DNA from: Echinicola pacifica DSM 19836
GTDB taxonomy: Bacteria; Bacteroidota; Bacteroidia; Cytophagales; Cyclobacteriaceae
DNA length: 64,000 nt
NCBI RefSeq assembly: GCF_000373245.1
Contig: NZ_KB890759.1
Coordinates: forward strand, 114,852-178,851
Reading direction: 5' to 3'
The notes under the pieces were generated by a model, which saw only the letters and a program-made list of their open reading frames with translations, searched no databases and was not told where the DNA came from. Positions 1-8,388 of the stretch are shown here, in pieces; the first letter of the stretch is position 1, and every line of letters starts with the position of its first letter. Both the position numbers and the translations under genes were made by a program.

Positions 1-102
1 AAAACGGAAGAGGTTGCCGCATTAGCCCTTTTCTTAGCCTCTCCAGCCGCCAGTTATATCTCTGGAAGTATCTTCACTGTGGACGGCGGCTTTACGTCTT
101 AG
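1..102 (+). CDS. SDR family oxidoreductase, C-terminal fragment
   Basis: Only the last 33 codons are present, read in frame from base 1 to a TAG at 100-102. They encode the conserved end of classical short-chain dehydrogenases: an EEVAALALFLAS helix, the SYISG motif and the closing VDGGF. This part of the family helps close the NAD(P)-binding fold and the substrate pocket. The substrate cannot be told because the Rossmann glycine motif and the Tyr-Lys catalytic pair lie outside the window. The gene converges on the YihY-like gene, overlapping its 3' end by 11 bases. Confidence 0.85.
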   Translation, partial: KTEEVAALALFLASPAASYISGSIFTVDGGFTS

Positions 103-1033
103 GATCCAGCGAGTCAGGGATATCGGTATCATCTATTTCGGTCACTTCTATTTTCACAGCATGCTTTACAGGCCGGATTCCCCTGCCTGTATTTTCTGCT
201 ATATAAAACGTTACCTGCGCCCCATAGAGGAATATAATGACAGAATAATAAACCCACACCAAGAAGATCACCAAGGAGCCTGCTGCGCCATAAGCGCTCC
301 CAATATCACTATTGCCCAAATAGAAGCCGATGAGGTATTTACCCAATGCGAAAAGCACCATGGTACTAATGGCCCCAAACCATACGGAGCGCCACTTCAC
401 CTTGGCGTCAGGCAGAATCTTATACATCAGTCCAAAGATCAACACCATCAAGGCTTGCGTCAACACGAAATTGGTAACAGCTGCCAAAAAGGAGGATAAT
501 CCTTCCACCAGCATGCTGAGCTGATTGAAAAACACCACAATTAAAGCATCAATGACCAGCGATACCAAAAGTACAAAGCCAATACTTCCAACCATCGAAA
601 AGCTTAATAGACGGTTTACTATGAATTTTATTATGCCCTTTTCAGGCTTAGGCTTGATATGCCAGATATGGTTGATGCTATTCTGCAAACTCACAAAGAC
701 GGTCGTTGCACTGAAAATCAACACCCCGATGGCAATAGCCTTAGCCACAAATCCATCCGCATCAAAGGAAGCATTATAAATAATCTCATCCAGCATCTCG
801 GCAGTTTCCATTCCACTCAAATTGGAAATCTGAGCTAGAAGCTCTTCTCGCACCGCTCCTTTATTGTAGAATGTAGCCCCGATATTTAATAAAATAACCA
901 GCAAAGCTGGCATACTAAATAAGGTGTAAAATGCTATACTGGCCGCATATGTCATGGAATCGCTTTTGCCGAATGCCATGACACTATCTTTCAAAATATT
1001 AAAAATGGTGAGATTTTTTAGCTTTTTCATCAT
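92..1033 (-). CDS. YihY/virulence factor BrkB family membrane protein
   Basis: A 313-residue integral inner-membrane protein of the YihY/BrkB family, once misnamed ribonuclease BN. The reading shows an N-terminal cytoplasmic amphipathic stretch, the family segment around residues 27-45 (TYAASIAFYTLFSMPALL), about six hydrophobic helices and a charged C-terminal tail. The late segment GAAGSLVIFLVWVYYSVIIFLYGAQ is typical. Molecular function is unsettled in the family; transporter or envelope roles have been proposed. Two Met codons stand at the start (1033 and 1030). It stands alone, converging with the SDR gene on the left. Confidence 0.85.
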   Translation of the reverse strand: MMKKLKNLTIFNILKDSVMAFGKSDSMTYAASIAFYTLFSMPALLVILLNIGATFYNKGAVREELLAQISNLSGMETAEMLDEIIYNASFDADGFVAKAIAIGVLIFSATTVFVSLQNSINHIWHIKPKPEKGIIKFIVNRLLSFSMVGSIGFVLLVSLVIDALIVVFFNQLSMLVEGLSSFLAAVTNFVLTQALMVLIFGLMYKILPDAKVKWRSVWFGAISTMVLFALGKYLIGFYLGNSDIGSAYGAAGSLVIFLVWVYYSVIIFLYGAQVTFYIAENTGRGIRPVKHAVKIEVTEIDDTDIPDSLDPKT

Positions 1034-1508
1034 AACAGGACAGATTTTCTACCGATAGAACAAATTGTATGCCTTACGATTTTAGAAATATGAAATTACT
1101 TAAAAATTAAACAAATTATCAAAATGGCAAGGACAGGCATCCTATAAACTCAATTCATCAGCCATCCCCTTCCCCACTTATTTGCCTAAAAGTAGTATAT
1201 TAAAAACAGAGGATTCTTCTTCGTTTTAGCTTTTGCCTACTCTAATAAAAGGTGATAATCTTTAAAAAAGATCCCACCGTATTATTCTTACACCTCTCCA
1301 GAGAAATGTTTGCCTTTGAGATCGTTTTTACTCATTATTATCAAAATGTACCCGGTCAAATAATTTGGCTGCATGGCTAAAATCATTTGGCTCGAGTCAA
1401 TATAAAATTCAATTTTAAGCAAAACATCCCCTAACCCTAAGCATTGGAGCCCTTTCATGATAATACTACAAGCTTAGCATGGGGCGGCTAAAGCTTTGGT
1501 CCTACCGA
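1034..1508. other. Intergenic region without a recognisable gene
   Basis: About 475 AT-rich bases between the start of the YihY-like gene and the stop of the acyltransferase gene, both on the minus strand. I see no convincing ORF, RNA gene, strong hairpin with a T-run, or repeat. It presumably contains the promoter of the YihY-like gene and the 3' end of the acyltransferase transcript. Confidence 0.5.
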
Positions 1509-2078
1509 TTACCGGATTCCCTGATCGGGGTACTTTCCTTCCACCGTACGGCCAAAGGCTTTCATTTCTTCTATCTGCTCATCCATATTTCCATTTGGAT
1601 AAATTACAGGTCCCACCCCAGCTCTTTTATTCTTATAATCTAAAAACCCGATAACGATAGGCACTTCAGCTCCAAGAGCTACATGATAGAAACCAGACTT
1701 CCATCGTTTGGCATAACTTCTCGTTCCCTCTGGGGTGACCATCATTACCATTTCATCGCTCTTCTGCAATAGGTCAATCATGGCTTCTGTATAGGTCTGT
1801 TTGCTACGGCCAGCCATCCTTTTACGGTCAATGGCCATGCCTCCCAGGCCCTTAATCAGCCAGCCCAATGGCCCGACCATCACTTCTTTTTTGATGGTAA
1901 ATCTTACTGGCACTTCCATAATATAAAAAGCAGCCCTGGCGTATAGCAGATCCCAATTGCTAGTATGAGGTATTGCGATCATCACTGCCTTTTTGAGGCC
2001 TGCTGGAAACGATCCTGCGACCTTCCATCCAGTAATCCAAAAGACAAATCGGGCTAATAATTTCATCATCACATTCAC
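1509..2078 (-). CDS. 1-acyl-sn-glycerol-3-phosphate acyltransferase-like protein (PlsC family)
   Basis: A 189-residue membrane-associated acyltransferase. The HX4D catalytic motif is HTSNWD at residues 38-43, and the second block PEGTR, which binds the phosphate of the acceptor, is at 116-120. The protein is shorter than housekeeping PlsC (about 240) and lacks an obvious long N-terminal hairpin, like the compact acyltransferases common in Bacteroidota. The acceptor may be lysophosphatidate or another lysolipid. It lies 2 bases downstream of the patatin gene, which itself overlaps the hydrolase gene, so the three probably form one minus-strand transcript with lipid turnover as the likely theme. 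Confidence 0.85.
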   Translation of the reverse strand: MNVMMKLLARFVFWITGWKVAGSFPAGLKKAVMIAIPHTSNWDLLYARAAFYIMEVPVRFTIKKEVMVGPLGWLIKGLGGMAIDRKRMAGRSKQTYTEAMIDLLQKSDEMVMMVTPEGTRSYAKRWKSGFYHVALGAEVPIVIGFLDYKNKRAGVGPVIYPNGNMDEQIEEMKAFGRTVEGKYPDQGIR

Positions 2079-2080
2079 TA

Positions 2081-2869
2081 TTATTTGGATTGGCTTCCCA
2101 GTTTTGCTAATCCATCGTTATAACTTATAAATCGCTGGGCCGATTCATATCCGGCAACAAAGATATCCTTTGCCTTTTTGATATCAAACACTCCATAACG
2201 CGCTAATCCCTGCGGCTCAATAAAAAAATCACATTTATTCTTTCTTGAATAAACATTATAATTCATGGCCATGATCACAGTACGCTCTATCAAAGCCTTC
2301 ATATTCCCCACGGTATGAACCTCCTGGAGGTGATTGCAGTTGACACCTATGAGGTCCACGCATCGCCCTTCCAAGGGTTCGACAGGCAAATTATTCAAGG
2401 CTCCTCCATCAATATAATATTTTCCTTCAATCAGAATGGGATCAAACATCCCCGGTATGCAGCAGGAAGCCATCAGTGGCTTAATCAATTCCCCACGACT
2501 AAAATACACCACCTTGCCTCTACTGAGTTCAGTGGCAGTAATAGTAAGGGGGATTTTAAGGCTTTCGAAGGTGTTTTCTGGCAAATACAGCTTAAATAAC
2601 TCCTCCAAAATATCCATTTTCAGTATTCCAGTCCAGCTGATGGCGGGCCTTAGAAATTTGAAATATTTGGTTCTTTGGATGATATCAAAGATCTCATCTG
2701 GACTTAATCCTTGGCAGTAAAGTGCCCCTACAATGGCTCCAGCGCTGGTACCACTTACCCTACCGGGCTTAATACCAATTTCTTCCAGGGCCTTTAAGAC
2801 CCCTAAATGCGCAATTCCACGGACTCCACCGCCAGAAAGCGCAATACCAATGCTATGTTCAGAGTTCAC
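2081..2869 (-). CDS. Patatin-like phospholipase
   Basis: A 262-residue protein of the patatin/RssA type. It has the oxyanion glycine stretch SGGGVRG at residues 12-18, the nucleophile elbow GTSAG with Ser42, and the dyad motif DGG with Asp154. These give the Ser-Asp dyad of bacterial patatins, which release fatty acids from phospholipids. No signal peptide is visible, so it is probably cytoplasmic or membrane-peripheral. Its start overlaps the end of the upstream metallo-hydrolase gene by 11 bases and it is followed after 2 bases by the acyltransferase, so an acyl chain removed here could be replaced by the neighbour's product. Confidence 0.9.
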   Translation of the reverse strand: MNSEHSIGIALSGGGVRGIAHLGVLKALEEIGIKPGRVSGTSAGAIVGALYCQGLSPDEIFDIIQRTKYFKFLRPAISWTGILKMDILEELFKLYLPENTFESLKIPLTITATELSRGKVVYFSRGELIKPLMASCCIPGMFDPILIEGKYYIDGGALNNLPVEPLEGRCVDLIGVNCNHLQEVHTVGNMKALIERTVIMAMNYNVYSRKNKCDFFIEPQGLARYGVFDIKKAKDIFVAGYESAQRFISYNDGLAKLGSQSK

Positions 2870-3701
2870 TTAACTTGAATGTTTGATCCAAACGTACACC
2901 CTTTTCAGTCATTTTTACTGTGCAGCATTCATTATTTGGATCATGTTCTAGAAATAAAATATATTTTTGCTCTGCCGCTTCTCTCAAAAATGCCTCCTTC
3001 TCCTTTAGGGTCAACAGCGGCCTGGTGTCATATCCCATTATATAGGGAAGAGGAATATGACCAACTGAGGGCAATAGGTCCGCCACAAAAACTACCGTAT
3101 GACCCTTGTAGGACAATTTGGGAAGCATTTGTTTATCCGTATGGCCATCCACGGTAATATAGGAGAAATCATCTATAAACTGACCTGCTTCTGCTTCGAG
3201 AAAATGCAGCTGTCCACTCTGCTGCATTGGCAATAAATTCTCAGTCAAAAACGAGGCTTTTTCCCTATCGTTAGGTTCAGTAGCCCATGTCCAATGCGCT
3301 TTATTGCTCCAATACTTTGCATTCCCAAAGACCATTTCTGGTACAGTACCTCCTTCTTTATATTTCACCCCTCCACCGCAATGGTCAAAATGTAGGTGAG
3401 TAAGAAAATTATCCGTCACCTCCCCTTCATCAAAACCGGCCTTATGGAGGGAGGACCGCAGGTTGCTATCCCCATGAAGGTAATAATGGCTAAAAAACTT
3501 TTCGCTCTGCTTATCGCCGATGCCGTTATCAATCAATATTAAACGATCGCCAGACTCGACCAGTAAGCAGCGCATGGCCCAAGTGCAGAGGTTATTTTCA
3601 TCCGCAGGATTGGTTCGTTGCCATAAGGCCTTCGGTACCACTCCAAACATCGCCCCTCCATCAAGTTTGAAATAGCCTGTATCAATTACATGTAATTGCA
3701 T
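2859..3701 (-). CDS. MBL-fold metallo-hydrolase
   Basis: A 280-residue metallo-beta-lactamase-fold hydrolase without a signal peptide. The zinc motif HXHXDH is HLHFDH at residues 102-107. Later ligands are visible in DGHTDKQM and near the C-terminus in LEHDP. The layout resembles lactonase and esterase members of the family (AiiA-like) rather than true beta-lactamases, but the substrate cannot be deduced. It is the first gene of a probable three-gene operon with the patatin (11-base overlap) and the acyltransferase. Confidence 0.85.
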   Translation of the reverse strand: MQLHVIDTGYFKLDGGAMFGVVPKALWQRTNPADENNLCTWAMRCLLVESGDRLILIDNGIGDKQSEKFFSHYYLHGDSNLRSSLHKAGFDEGEVTDNFLTHLHFDHCGGGVKYKEGGTVPEMVFGNAKYWSNKAHWTWATEPNDREKASFLTENLLPMQQSGQLHFLEAEAGQFIDDFSYITVDGHTDKQMLPKLSYKGHTVVFVADLLPSVGHIPLPYIMGYDTRPLLTLKEKEAFLREAAEQKYILFLEHDPNNECCTVKMTEKGVRLDQTFKLSEL

Positions 3702-3964
3702 GGTTATATTATATTATTTTTTGTCCATACTGAATGGCTATCAAAATACAAATTCCATCTCGTTTGACCATGGATTCTTTATCCTAATAAAGTGCAATGG
3801 TTTACCCGGCTCCGATTGATCAAGAAGGTAATAAAGTCAAAACGCTCGAGCCCTACCTATTTCCCGGAAAAAACAATGCTACACTTTGCATAGAAACTCA
3901 CCCAAAGTAGGGCTTGCTTTCTAGATACTTCTAGATTACCCAATTATCTTTACCCTATACACTA
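3702..3964. other. Intergenic stretch upstream of the MBL-hydrolase operon
   Basis: With the adjoining terminator this makes a gene-free stretch of about 320 bases between the MBL hydrolase start and the accA stop. I see no ORF or RNA gene. The promoter of the lipid-handling operon should lie here on the minus strand, but I could not recognise a clean Bacteroidota -7 box. Confidence 0.4.
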
Positions 3965-3997
3965 AAAAAGCCTCCCTTTGATAGAAGGAGGCTTTTT
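3965..3997 (-). terminator. Rho-independent terminator of accA
   Basis: An 11-base perfect inverted repeat (AAAAAGCCTCC and GGAGGCTTTTT) around an 11-base loop. It gives a GC-rich stem with a U-tract on either strand and lies about 25 bases past the accA stop. Confidence 0.9.
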
Positions 3998-4020
3998 GAT
4001 ATATAACTTATGGATAATAT

Positions 4021-4968
4021 CTATTCGTTTACAACGCCCATTTTTGAGAATTTGTCTATTCTAGCTTCTATTCTCTTATCGACCTTCATTTTATCCAGTT
4101 CCTTGAGTGCTTCCAGGATGGTTGATTTCAAGGTAGCCGCCATTCCTTGTAGGTTCTTATGAGCCCCACCGAGTGGTTCCGGAATGATGGCATCGACCAA
4201 TTTATTTTGGAGCATATCGGAAGCGGTAAGCTTCAGGGCTTCAGCGGCTTGTTCCTTATAATCCCAACTTCTCCAAAGGATAGTGGAGCAGTTTTCTGGA
4301 GAAATCACTGAATACCAGGCATTCTCAAGCATCATTACTCGATCACCGATGGCTATTCCTAAAGCTCCACCAGAGGCACCTTCACCAATGATAATGCAGA
4401 TGATCGGAACCTTCAGCATGAACATATCTCGGATATTTCGGGCGATTGCCTCACCTTGACCACGTTCCTCTGCTTCGAGTCCTGGAAAAGCACCAGGAGT
4501 ATCGATCAAAGTTACGATAGGTTTACCGAATTTCTCGGCCATCTTCATCAGACGCAGAGCCTTTCGGTAGCCTTCCGGATTGGCCATCCCAAAATTACGC
4601 TCTTGCCTTTGTTTGGTATTTCTACCTTTCTGCTGGCCAATGAACATTACGCTACGTCCATCAAGATCTCCCAAGCCACCTATCATGGCCTTATCATCCT
4701 TCACAGTCCTATCACCATGGATTTCTATAAAATCGTTGGTGATTTCATAGATATAATCCAAAGCATAAGGACGATCTGCATGCCGGGACAATTGGACACG
4801 TTGCCATCTGGTTAGATTCTGGAATGTCTCTTTTTTCAAAGTTTGTATTTTTTCTTCCAATGAGTTGATGTCGCCAGACAAATCAATATCCTTGCCTTTT
4901 GCCAAATCCTTCATTTCTTGAAGCTTAAGCTCTAAGTCAGCAATTGGCTTTTCAAATTCTAAGACCAT
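4021..4968 (-). CDS. accA: Acetyl-CoA carboxylase carboxyltransferase subunit alpha
   Basis: A 315-residue protein matching AccA over its full usual length. It has an N-terminal helical region starting [18 protein letters not shown], the DRPYALDYI segment, and the crotonase-like core with [15 protein letters not shown] followed by the [11 protein letters not shown] block. With AccD it transfers carboxyl from carboxybiotin to acetyl-CoA, making malonyl-CoA for fatty acid synthesis in the cytoplasm. It stands alone between its own terminator and a 220-base gap, so it is probably monocistronic; accD, accB and accC are not in the window. Confidence 0.97.
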   Translation of the reverse strand: MVLEFEKPIADLELKLQEMKDLAKGKDIDLSGDINSLEEKIQTLKKETFQNLTRWQRVQLSRHADRPYALDYIYEITNDFIEIHGDRTVKDDKAMIGGLGDLDGRSVMFIGQQKGRNTKQRQERNFGMANPEGYRKALRLMKMAEKFGKPIVTLIDTPGAFPGLEAEERGQGEAIARNIRDMFMLKVPIICIIIGEGASGGALGIAIGDRVMMLENAWYSVISPENCSTILWRSWDYKEQAAEALKLTASDMLQNKLVDAIIPEPLGGAHKNLQGMAATLKSTILEALKELDKMKVDKRIEARIDKFSKMGVVNE

Positions 4969-5169
4969 ACCTTAAATTTTATTTCTAGACAAAGATAAAA
5001 ATATTATCCCGAACTAAAATGATTGGACTACCTGACTTTCGAAATCCAAGCTCAGTTCAACGGCTAATTCTTCAACTTTATTGGATAATTATTTACATAT
5101 CAAGAAGTTGAATTTAGGTAGTATTCCTGCAATATTTAAGAAAAAATCGTAGTTTATTTTCAAAATCGT

Positions 5170-5192
5170 AAAAACATCAGGTCAGACCTGAT
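5170..5192 (-). terminator. Probable terminator of the DUF502 gene
   Basis: A 7-base inverted repeat ATCAGGT/ACCTGAT with a 3-base loop, starting at the stop codon. On the minus strand it is followed by G and five Ts. The stem is short, so confidence is moderate. Confidence 0.5.
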
Positions 5193-5797
5193 CATTTCAC
5201 TTGATTTTGGTATATTCCACTCAGCAGCTTATCCTTTACCCCTATCCCCGTCTGCTTCAAGATCTTCAATGCCTCCGGTTGAGTCAGAGAGGTGTGTTTA
5301 ACTTGACTGTCTTTATAGATGATCAAATTGCCTGACCAAGGGTCGGGTGAGCCCGGGACAAAAATCAATTTATCTCCATCAGGAAGTTCCTCCACCAAAA
5401 AGCCAAGCACTAAGCCATCCATAGGCACCAAAACCACCGGAAGATGATCGCCATCTCTTATGCCTGCAGCGGACTGAAAGGTGCTTTTCATCAGTCGATA
5501 AGCAGGAAACATCGTCAGAATATTATTTTCAATCCATGCAATCATGCCCGCCCCAATCGCCGAGGACGCCACCAGCCCCATAAAAAAACATACTACCACC
5601 AGTATCACCACTGCCAAAACATAGCTGAAATCAAGAACCTTCTCCTGATCAGGATGCAGCCAATGCGAGCTTTTATAGGCCACTGGTTGAATGATATGAA
5701 GCACCTTCTCCAACAATACGATGGATAACATCAGAGGCAGAATAAAAAACAAGCCTCCTTTGAGCGTCTTGTTGACAAAATTTAAAAATACTTTCAT
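5192..5797 (-). CDS. DUF502 family membrane protein
   Basis: A 201-residue protein with two N-terminal transmembrane helices, about residues 12-35 and 55-82, and a soluble C-terminal part containing the family hallmark FVPGSPDPWSG near residues 146-156. DUF502 proteins occur widely in bacteria and plants (COV-like) and are inner-membrane proteins without an established biochemical role. The length is normal for the family. It sits alone between accA and ilvA with gaps above 200 bases on both sides. Confidence 0.85.
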   Translation of the reverse strand: MKVFLNFVNKTLKGGLFFILPLMLSIVLLEKVLHIIQPVAYKSSHWLHPDQEKVLDFSYVLAVVILVVVCFFMGLVASSAIGAGMIAWIENNILTMFPAYRLMKSTFQSAAGIRDGDHLPVVLVPMDGLVLGFLVEELPDGDKLIFVPGSPDPWSGNLIIYKDSQVKHTSLTQPEALKILKQTGIGVKDKLLSGIYQNQVK

Positions 5798-6017
5798 AAG
5801 ATTTATTTTCAGTTTGAATCACTAATATACTCAAAAGTATATTTGCCATTATAGGCTTTTTACAAATATAATTAGCAGGGCCAATCCTATATCAATCACC
5901 ATCTTGTGCGTAACGCTAGTTCCTGTCCCATGCTATAGATAGGGATGAATGAGGTGAGAACGAAGGGCAAATACCTCCAACTCCAAATTGATTCTCACAG
6001 TAATAGCGATTCACCTA

Positions 6018-7271
6018 TTAACTCAATAGTGCTAAGAGGTCCAGATTTTCGTTCAGGTAATTATATTTAAATCGATATTCTTTGAGACGTTGGAAGATTC
6101 CTGCGAGGTCCGCTGGATCTTTTAGCTCAATTCCTACCACTGCAGGGCCATTTTCCTTATAGTTTTTCTTCGTAAATTGAAAGTAAGCAATGTCATCCTT
6201 GGGCCCCAGGATCTTAGAGACGAAATCCTTAAGCGCACCAGGCCTTTGGGGAAATTGGATCATAAAATAATGCTTTACCCCCTCATAGATAAGAGACCTT
6301 TCTTTGATCTCTGCCGTTCGCATGATATCATTATTACCTCCGCTGATCACACAAACCACGTTTTTGCCCTTAATCTTCTCCCTATCATATAGGGATAATG
6401 CGGCCAAAGTAAGCGCTCCGGCTGGCTCTACCACAATTCCCTCATTATTATACAAATTAAGAATAGTGGTACATATCCTGCCTTCAGGGACTCTGATCAT
6501 TTCATCAAGGCTTTTGGAGCAAATCGAAAATGGAAGGTCTCCCACCTTCTTCACTGCCGCTCCATCCACAAACCCATCAATATCCTCCAACACCAGATTT
6601 TCTCCTGCTTTGATGCTTTCGCTCATGGATGGCGCCCCTTCAGGCTCCGTACCGATCAGCTGGGTCTCTGGGCTGTACTGGTCGAAATAAACTGAAGCTC
6701 CGGAAGCCAAGCCTCCGCCACCAATCGGTAAGAATAAAAAGTCCACCGGAAAATCCGCATCATCTAAAATCTCCTTGGCTACGGTACCCTGCCCCTCAAT
6801 CACCTTAGGATCATCAAAAGGGTGTACAAATACCGCTTCTTTTTCTTTGCAAAATTGTGCTGCACTTAAGTAAGCATCATCATAAGTATCTCCTGCTAGA
6901 ATAATCTCCACTTGATCCTTGCCAAAGAGCTTCATCCTACTGACTTTTTGGCTGGGGGTGGTTGAAGGGATAAATATCGCTCCTCTTATACCCAGCATAT
7001 TGCAGGCAAATGCCACACCTTGAGCATGATTACCGGCGCTGGCACAGACTACCCCACGGGCCTTTTCGGCCTCTGTCAGGGAGGACATCTTATTGAATGC
7101 CCCACGTATTTTGTAGGAGCGTACCGCCTGCAAATCCTCACGCTTTAAATACACCTGACAGCCATATTCCTCGCTAAGCTGTTGATTATGCTGCAAAGCA
7201 GTCTTGGTGACCAAGCTTTCCAGCACCTTGCTTGCTTGTAATATTCCCTCTGTTGAAACTTGATTTTCCAT
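6018..7271 (-). CDS. ilvA: Threonine ammonia-lyase (threonine dehydratase), biosynthetic
   Basis: A 417-residue fold-type II PLP enzyme that deaminates threonine to 2-oxobutanoate, the first step of isoleucine synthesis. The PLP lysine is K54 in RSYKIRG, and the phosphate-binding loop GGGG is at 184-187. The C-terminal 85 residues form one ACT-like regulatory domain beginning YFMIQFPQRPGALKDF, as in the short IlvA form where isoleucine inhibits. Length is as expected for this single-domain type. The gene is preceded by a roughly 265-base leader region with no clear attenuator peptide. No other ilv or leu genes are nearby, so it appears separated from the branched-chain operon. Confidence 0.93.
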   Translation of the reverse strand: MENQVSTEGILQASKVLESLVTKTALQHNQQLSEEYGCQVYLKREDLQAVRSYKIRGAFNKMSSLTEAEKARGVVCASAGNHAQGVAFACNMLGIRGAIFIPSTTPSQKVSRMKLFGKDQVEIILAGDTYDDAYLSAAQFCKEKEAVFVHPFDDPKVIEGQGTVAKEILDDADFPVDFLFLPIGGGGLASGASVYFDQYSPETQLIGTEPEGAPSMSESIKAGENLVLEDIDGFVDGAAVKKVGDLPFSICSKSLDEMIRVPEGRICTTILNLYNNEGIVVEPAGALTLAALSLYDREKIKGKNVVCVISGGNNDIMRTAEIKERSLIYEGVKHYFMIQFPQRPGALKDFVSKILGPKDDIAYFQFTKKNYKENGPAVVGIELKDPADLAGIFQRLKEYRFKYNYLNENLDLLALLS

Positions 7272-7424
7272 TTATATTTTATATTTCCCTACTATGAAAA
7301 AAGTAAACTGAGCCTTTAACCTCATCCACAATAGACGGTGTCTTATTAATCTTATGATGTCGGTTTTTTTCGGGTGGTGAAATCTATTTTGCCCTAAACT
7401 GCAATGGCTTATCAAATCCCCCTT

Positions 7425-7432
7425 CAAATGTA
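7425..7432 (-). promoter_or_regulatory. Candidate -7 box upstream of ilvA
   Basis: The minus strand reads TACATTTG, matching the Bacteroidota TAnnTTTG -7 element, about 155 bases before the ilvA start. No matching TTTG -33 box stands at the usual distance, so this is tentative. Confidence 0.3.
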
Positions 7433-7537
7433 AGAAAATACATCCTGAATTTCTGCTTTTCTCCTCGCAACTGAACCATAGAAGCAACATTTACCTGCAA
7501 ATAATTCTACTTTTACAGCCTTCGTAATAAGCCATAA

Positions 7538-7569
7538 AAAAGCCACCCTAAACGTTTAGAGTGGCTTTT
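7538..7569 (-). terminator. Rho-independent terminator of the beta-barrel gene
   Basis: Inverted repeat AAAAGCCAC/GTGGCTTTT extended inward by CTAAA/TTTAG, with six Ts following on the minus strand. It lies about 110 bases past the stop of the outer membrane protein gene. Confidence 0.85.
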
Positions 7570-7676
7570 CGAGAAAATCAATAGGTTGTCAACAATTAAT
7601 TGAGTTTCGCTCAATTGTTAGTAAATGAGGCCTTTAGTCCCCTTTTGATCCTTTCGAGATCCTTATTGAGCAAGTG

Positions 7677-8309
7677 TTATTTAAATCGATATCCCACAGA
7701 AATTTGGAACACTCTATTTTTGAAGTCTGCTTGTTCGAATCCTAGTCCCTCCTGGTCGGGAAACAGCTCCGAAAACGACATATTGTACCGTGCATCCACA
7801 TAATATTTCTCCATGAAAGTATAACCAAGGCCAAGATTTAGGCCTATATCAAGATCATTGCTCAGGTCTTTAATGTCGAGCTCGTCACCATCCTGGTATC
7901 CTAGATAATTGTCCTCATAATCATTCTTTGCGGACATTAAGAAGCCAATCTGCGGACCTGCCTGAATGGCAACACCCTTAAAAACAGTGTAGGTCAGCAT
8001 CAGGGGAACATTGATATAATCCATCGACATCGTGCCTTTATAGCTAAAGCCACCTGAGGAATATTCCTGTTCGGCTCCTTGCTGGGAATATAAAACCTCA
8101 GGCTGAAATGCCAAGTTTCCACTGATCGGAATAAGCCCCATTAGTCCAAAGCTTATTCCACTTTTGCCAGAGGTGGTAATGATATCCCCGGAGTTTTTCA
8201 TGGAGCTGGAATTATAACCAACTTTAATACCTATCCCCATATTAGAGGATTGGGCCTGGCTTGCGAAGCTCATTAATACTGCGCATGCAATTAAAATATA
8301 TTTTTTCAT
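7677..8309 (-). CDS. Porin family outer membrane beta-barrel protein
   Basis: A 210-residue protein with a clear Sec signal peptide, MKKYILIACAVLMSFASQAQ, cut after about residue 20. The rest alternates short amphipathic beta strands (for example GIGIKVGYNS, VPLMLTYTVFKGVAIQAGPQIGFLMS, IGLNLGLGYTF) and ends in an aromatic-rich strand, VFQISVGYRFK. This is the architecture of the small outer membrane beta-barrel (PorT/OmpA-like) family common in Bacteroidota. Its ligand is unknown. It lies 80 bases downstream of the giant M4 peptidase gene on the same strand, and co-transcription is possible. Confidence 0.8.
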   Translation of the reverse strand: MKKYILIACAVLMSFASQAQSSNMGIGIKVGYNSSSMKNSGDIITTSGKSGISFGLMGLIPISGNLAFQPEVLYSQQGAEQEYSSGGFSYKGTMSMDYINVPLMLTYTVFKGVAIQAGPQIGFLMSAKNDYEDNYLGYQDGDELDIKDLSNDLDIGLNLGLGYTFMEKYYVDARYNMSFSELFPDQEGLGFEQADFKNRVFQISVGYRFK

Positions 8310-8388
8310 CTTTAGGATCGTTTGATATGAATTGGGTAAGCCCGACAGAGGTCAAGGCTCACCCAAAAATTTCACCATTATGGATCGG

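Noticed and set aside
7272..7490. 72-codon minus-strand frame between ilvA and its upstream terminator, possible leader peptide
   Set aside because: It has no run of Ile, Leu, Val or Thr codons as in an attenuator, no terminator/antiterminator pair, and a composition typical of non-coding sequence.
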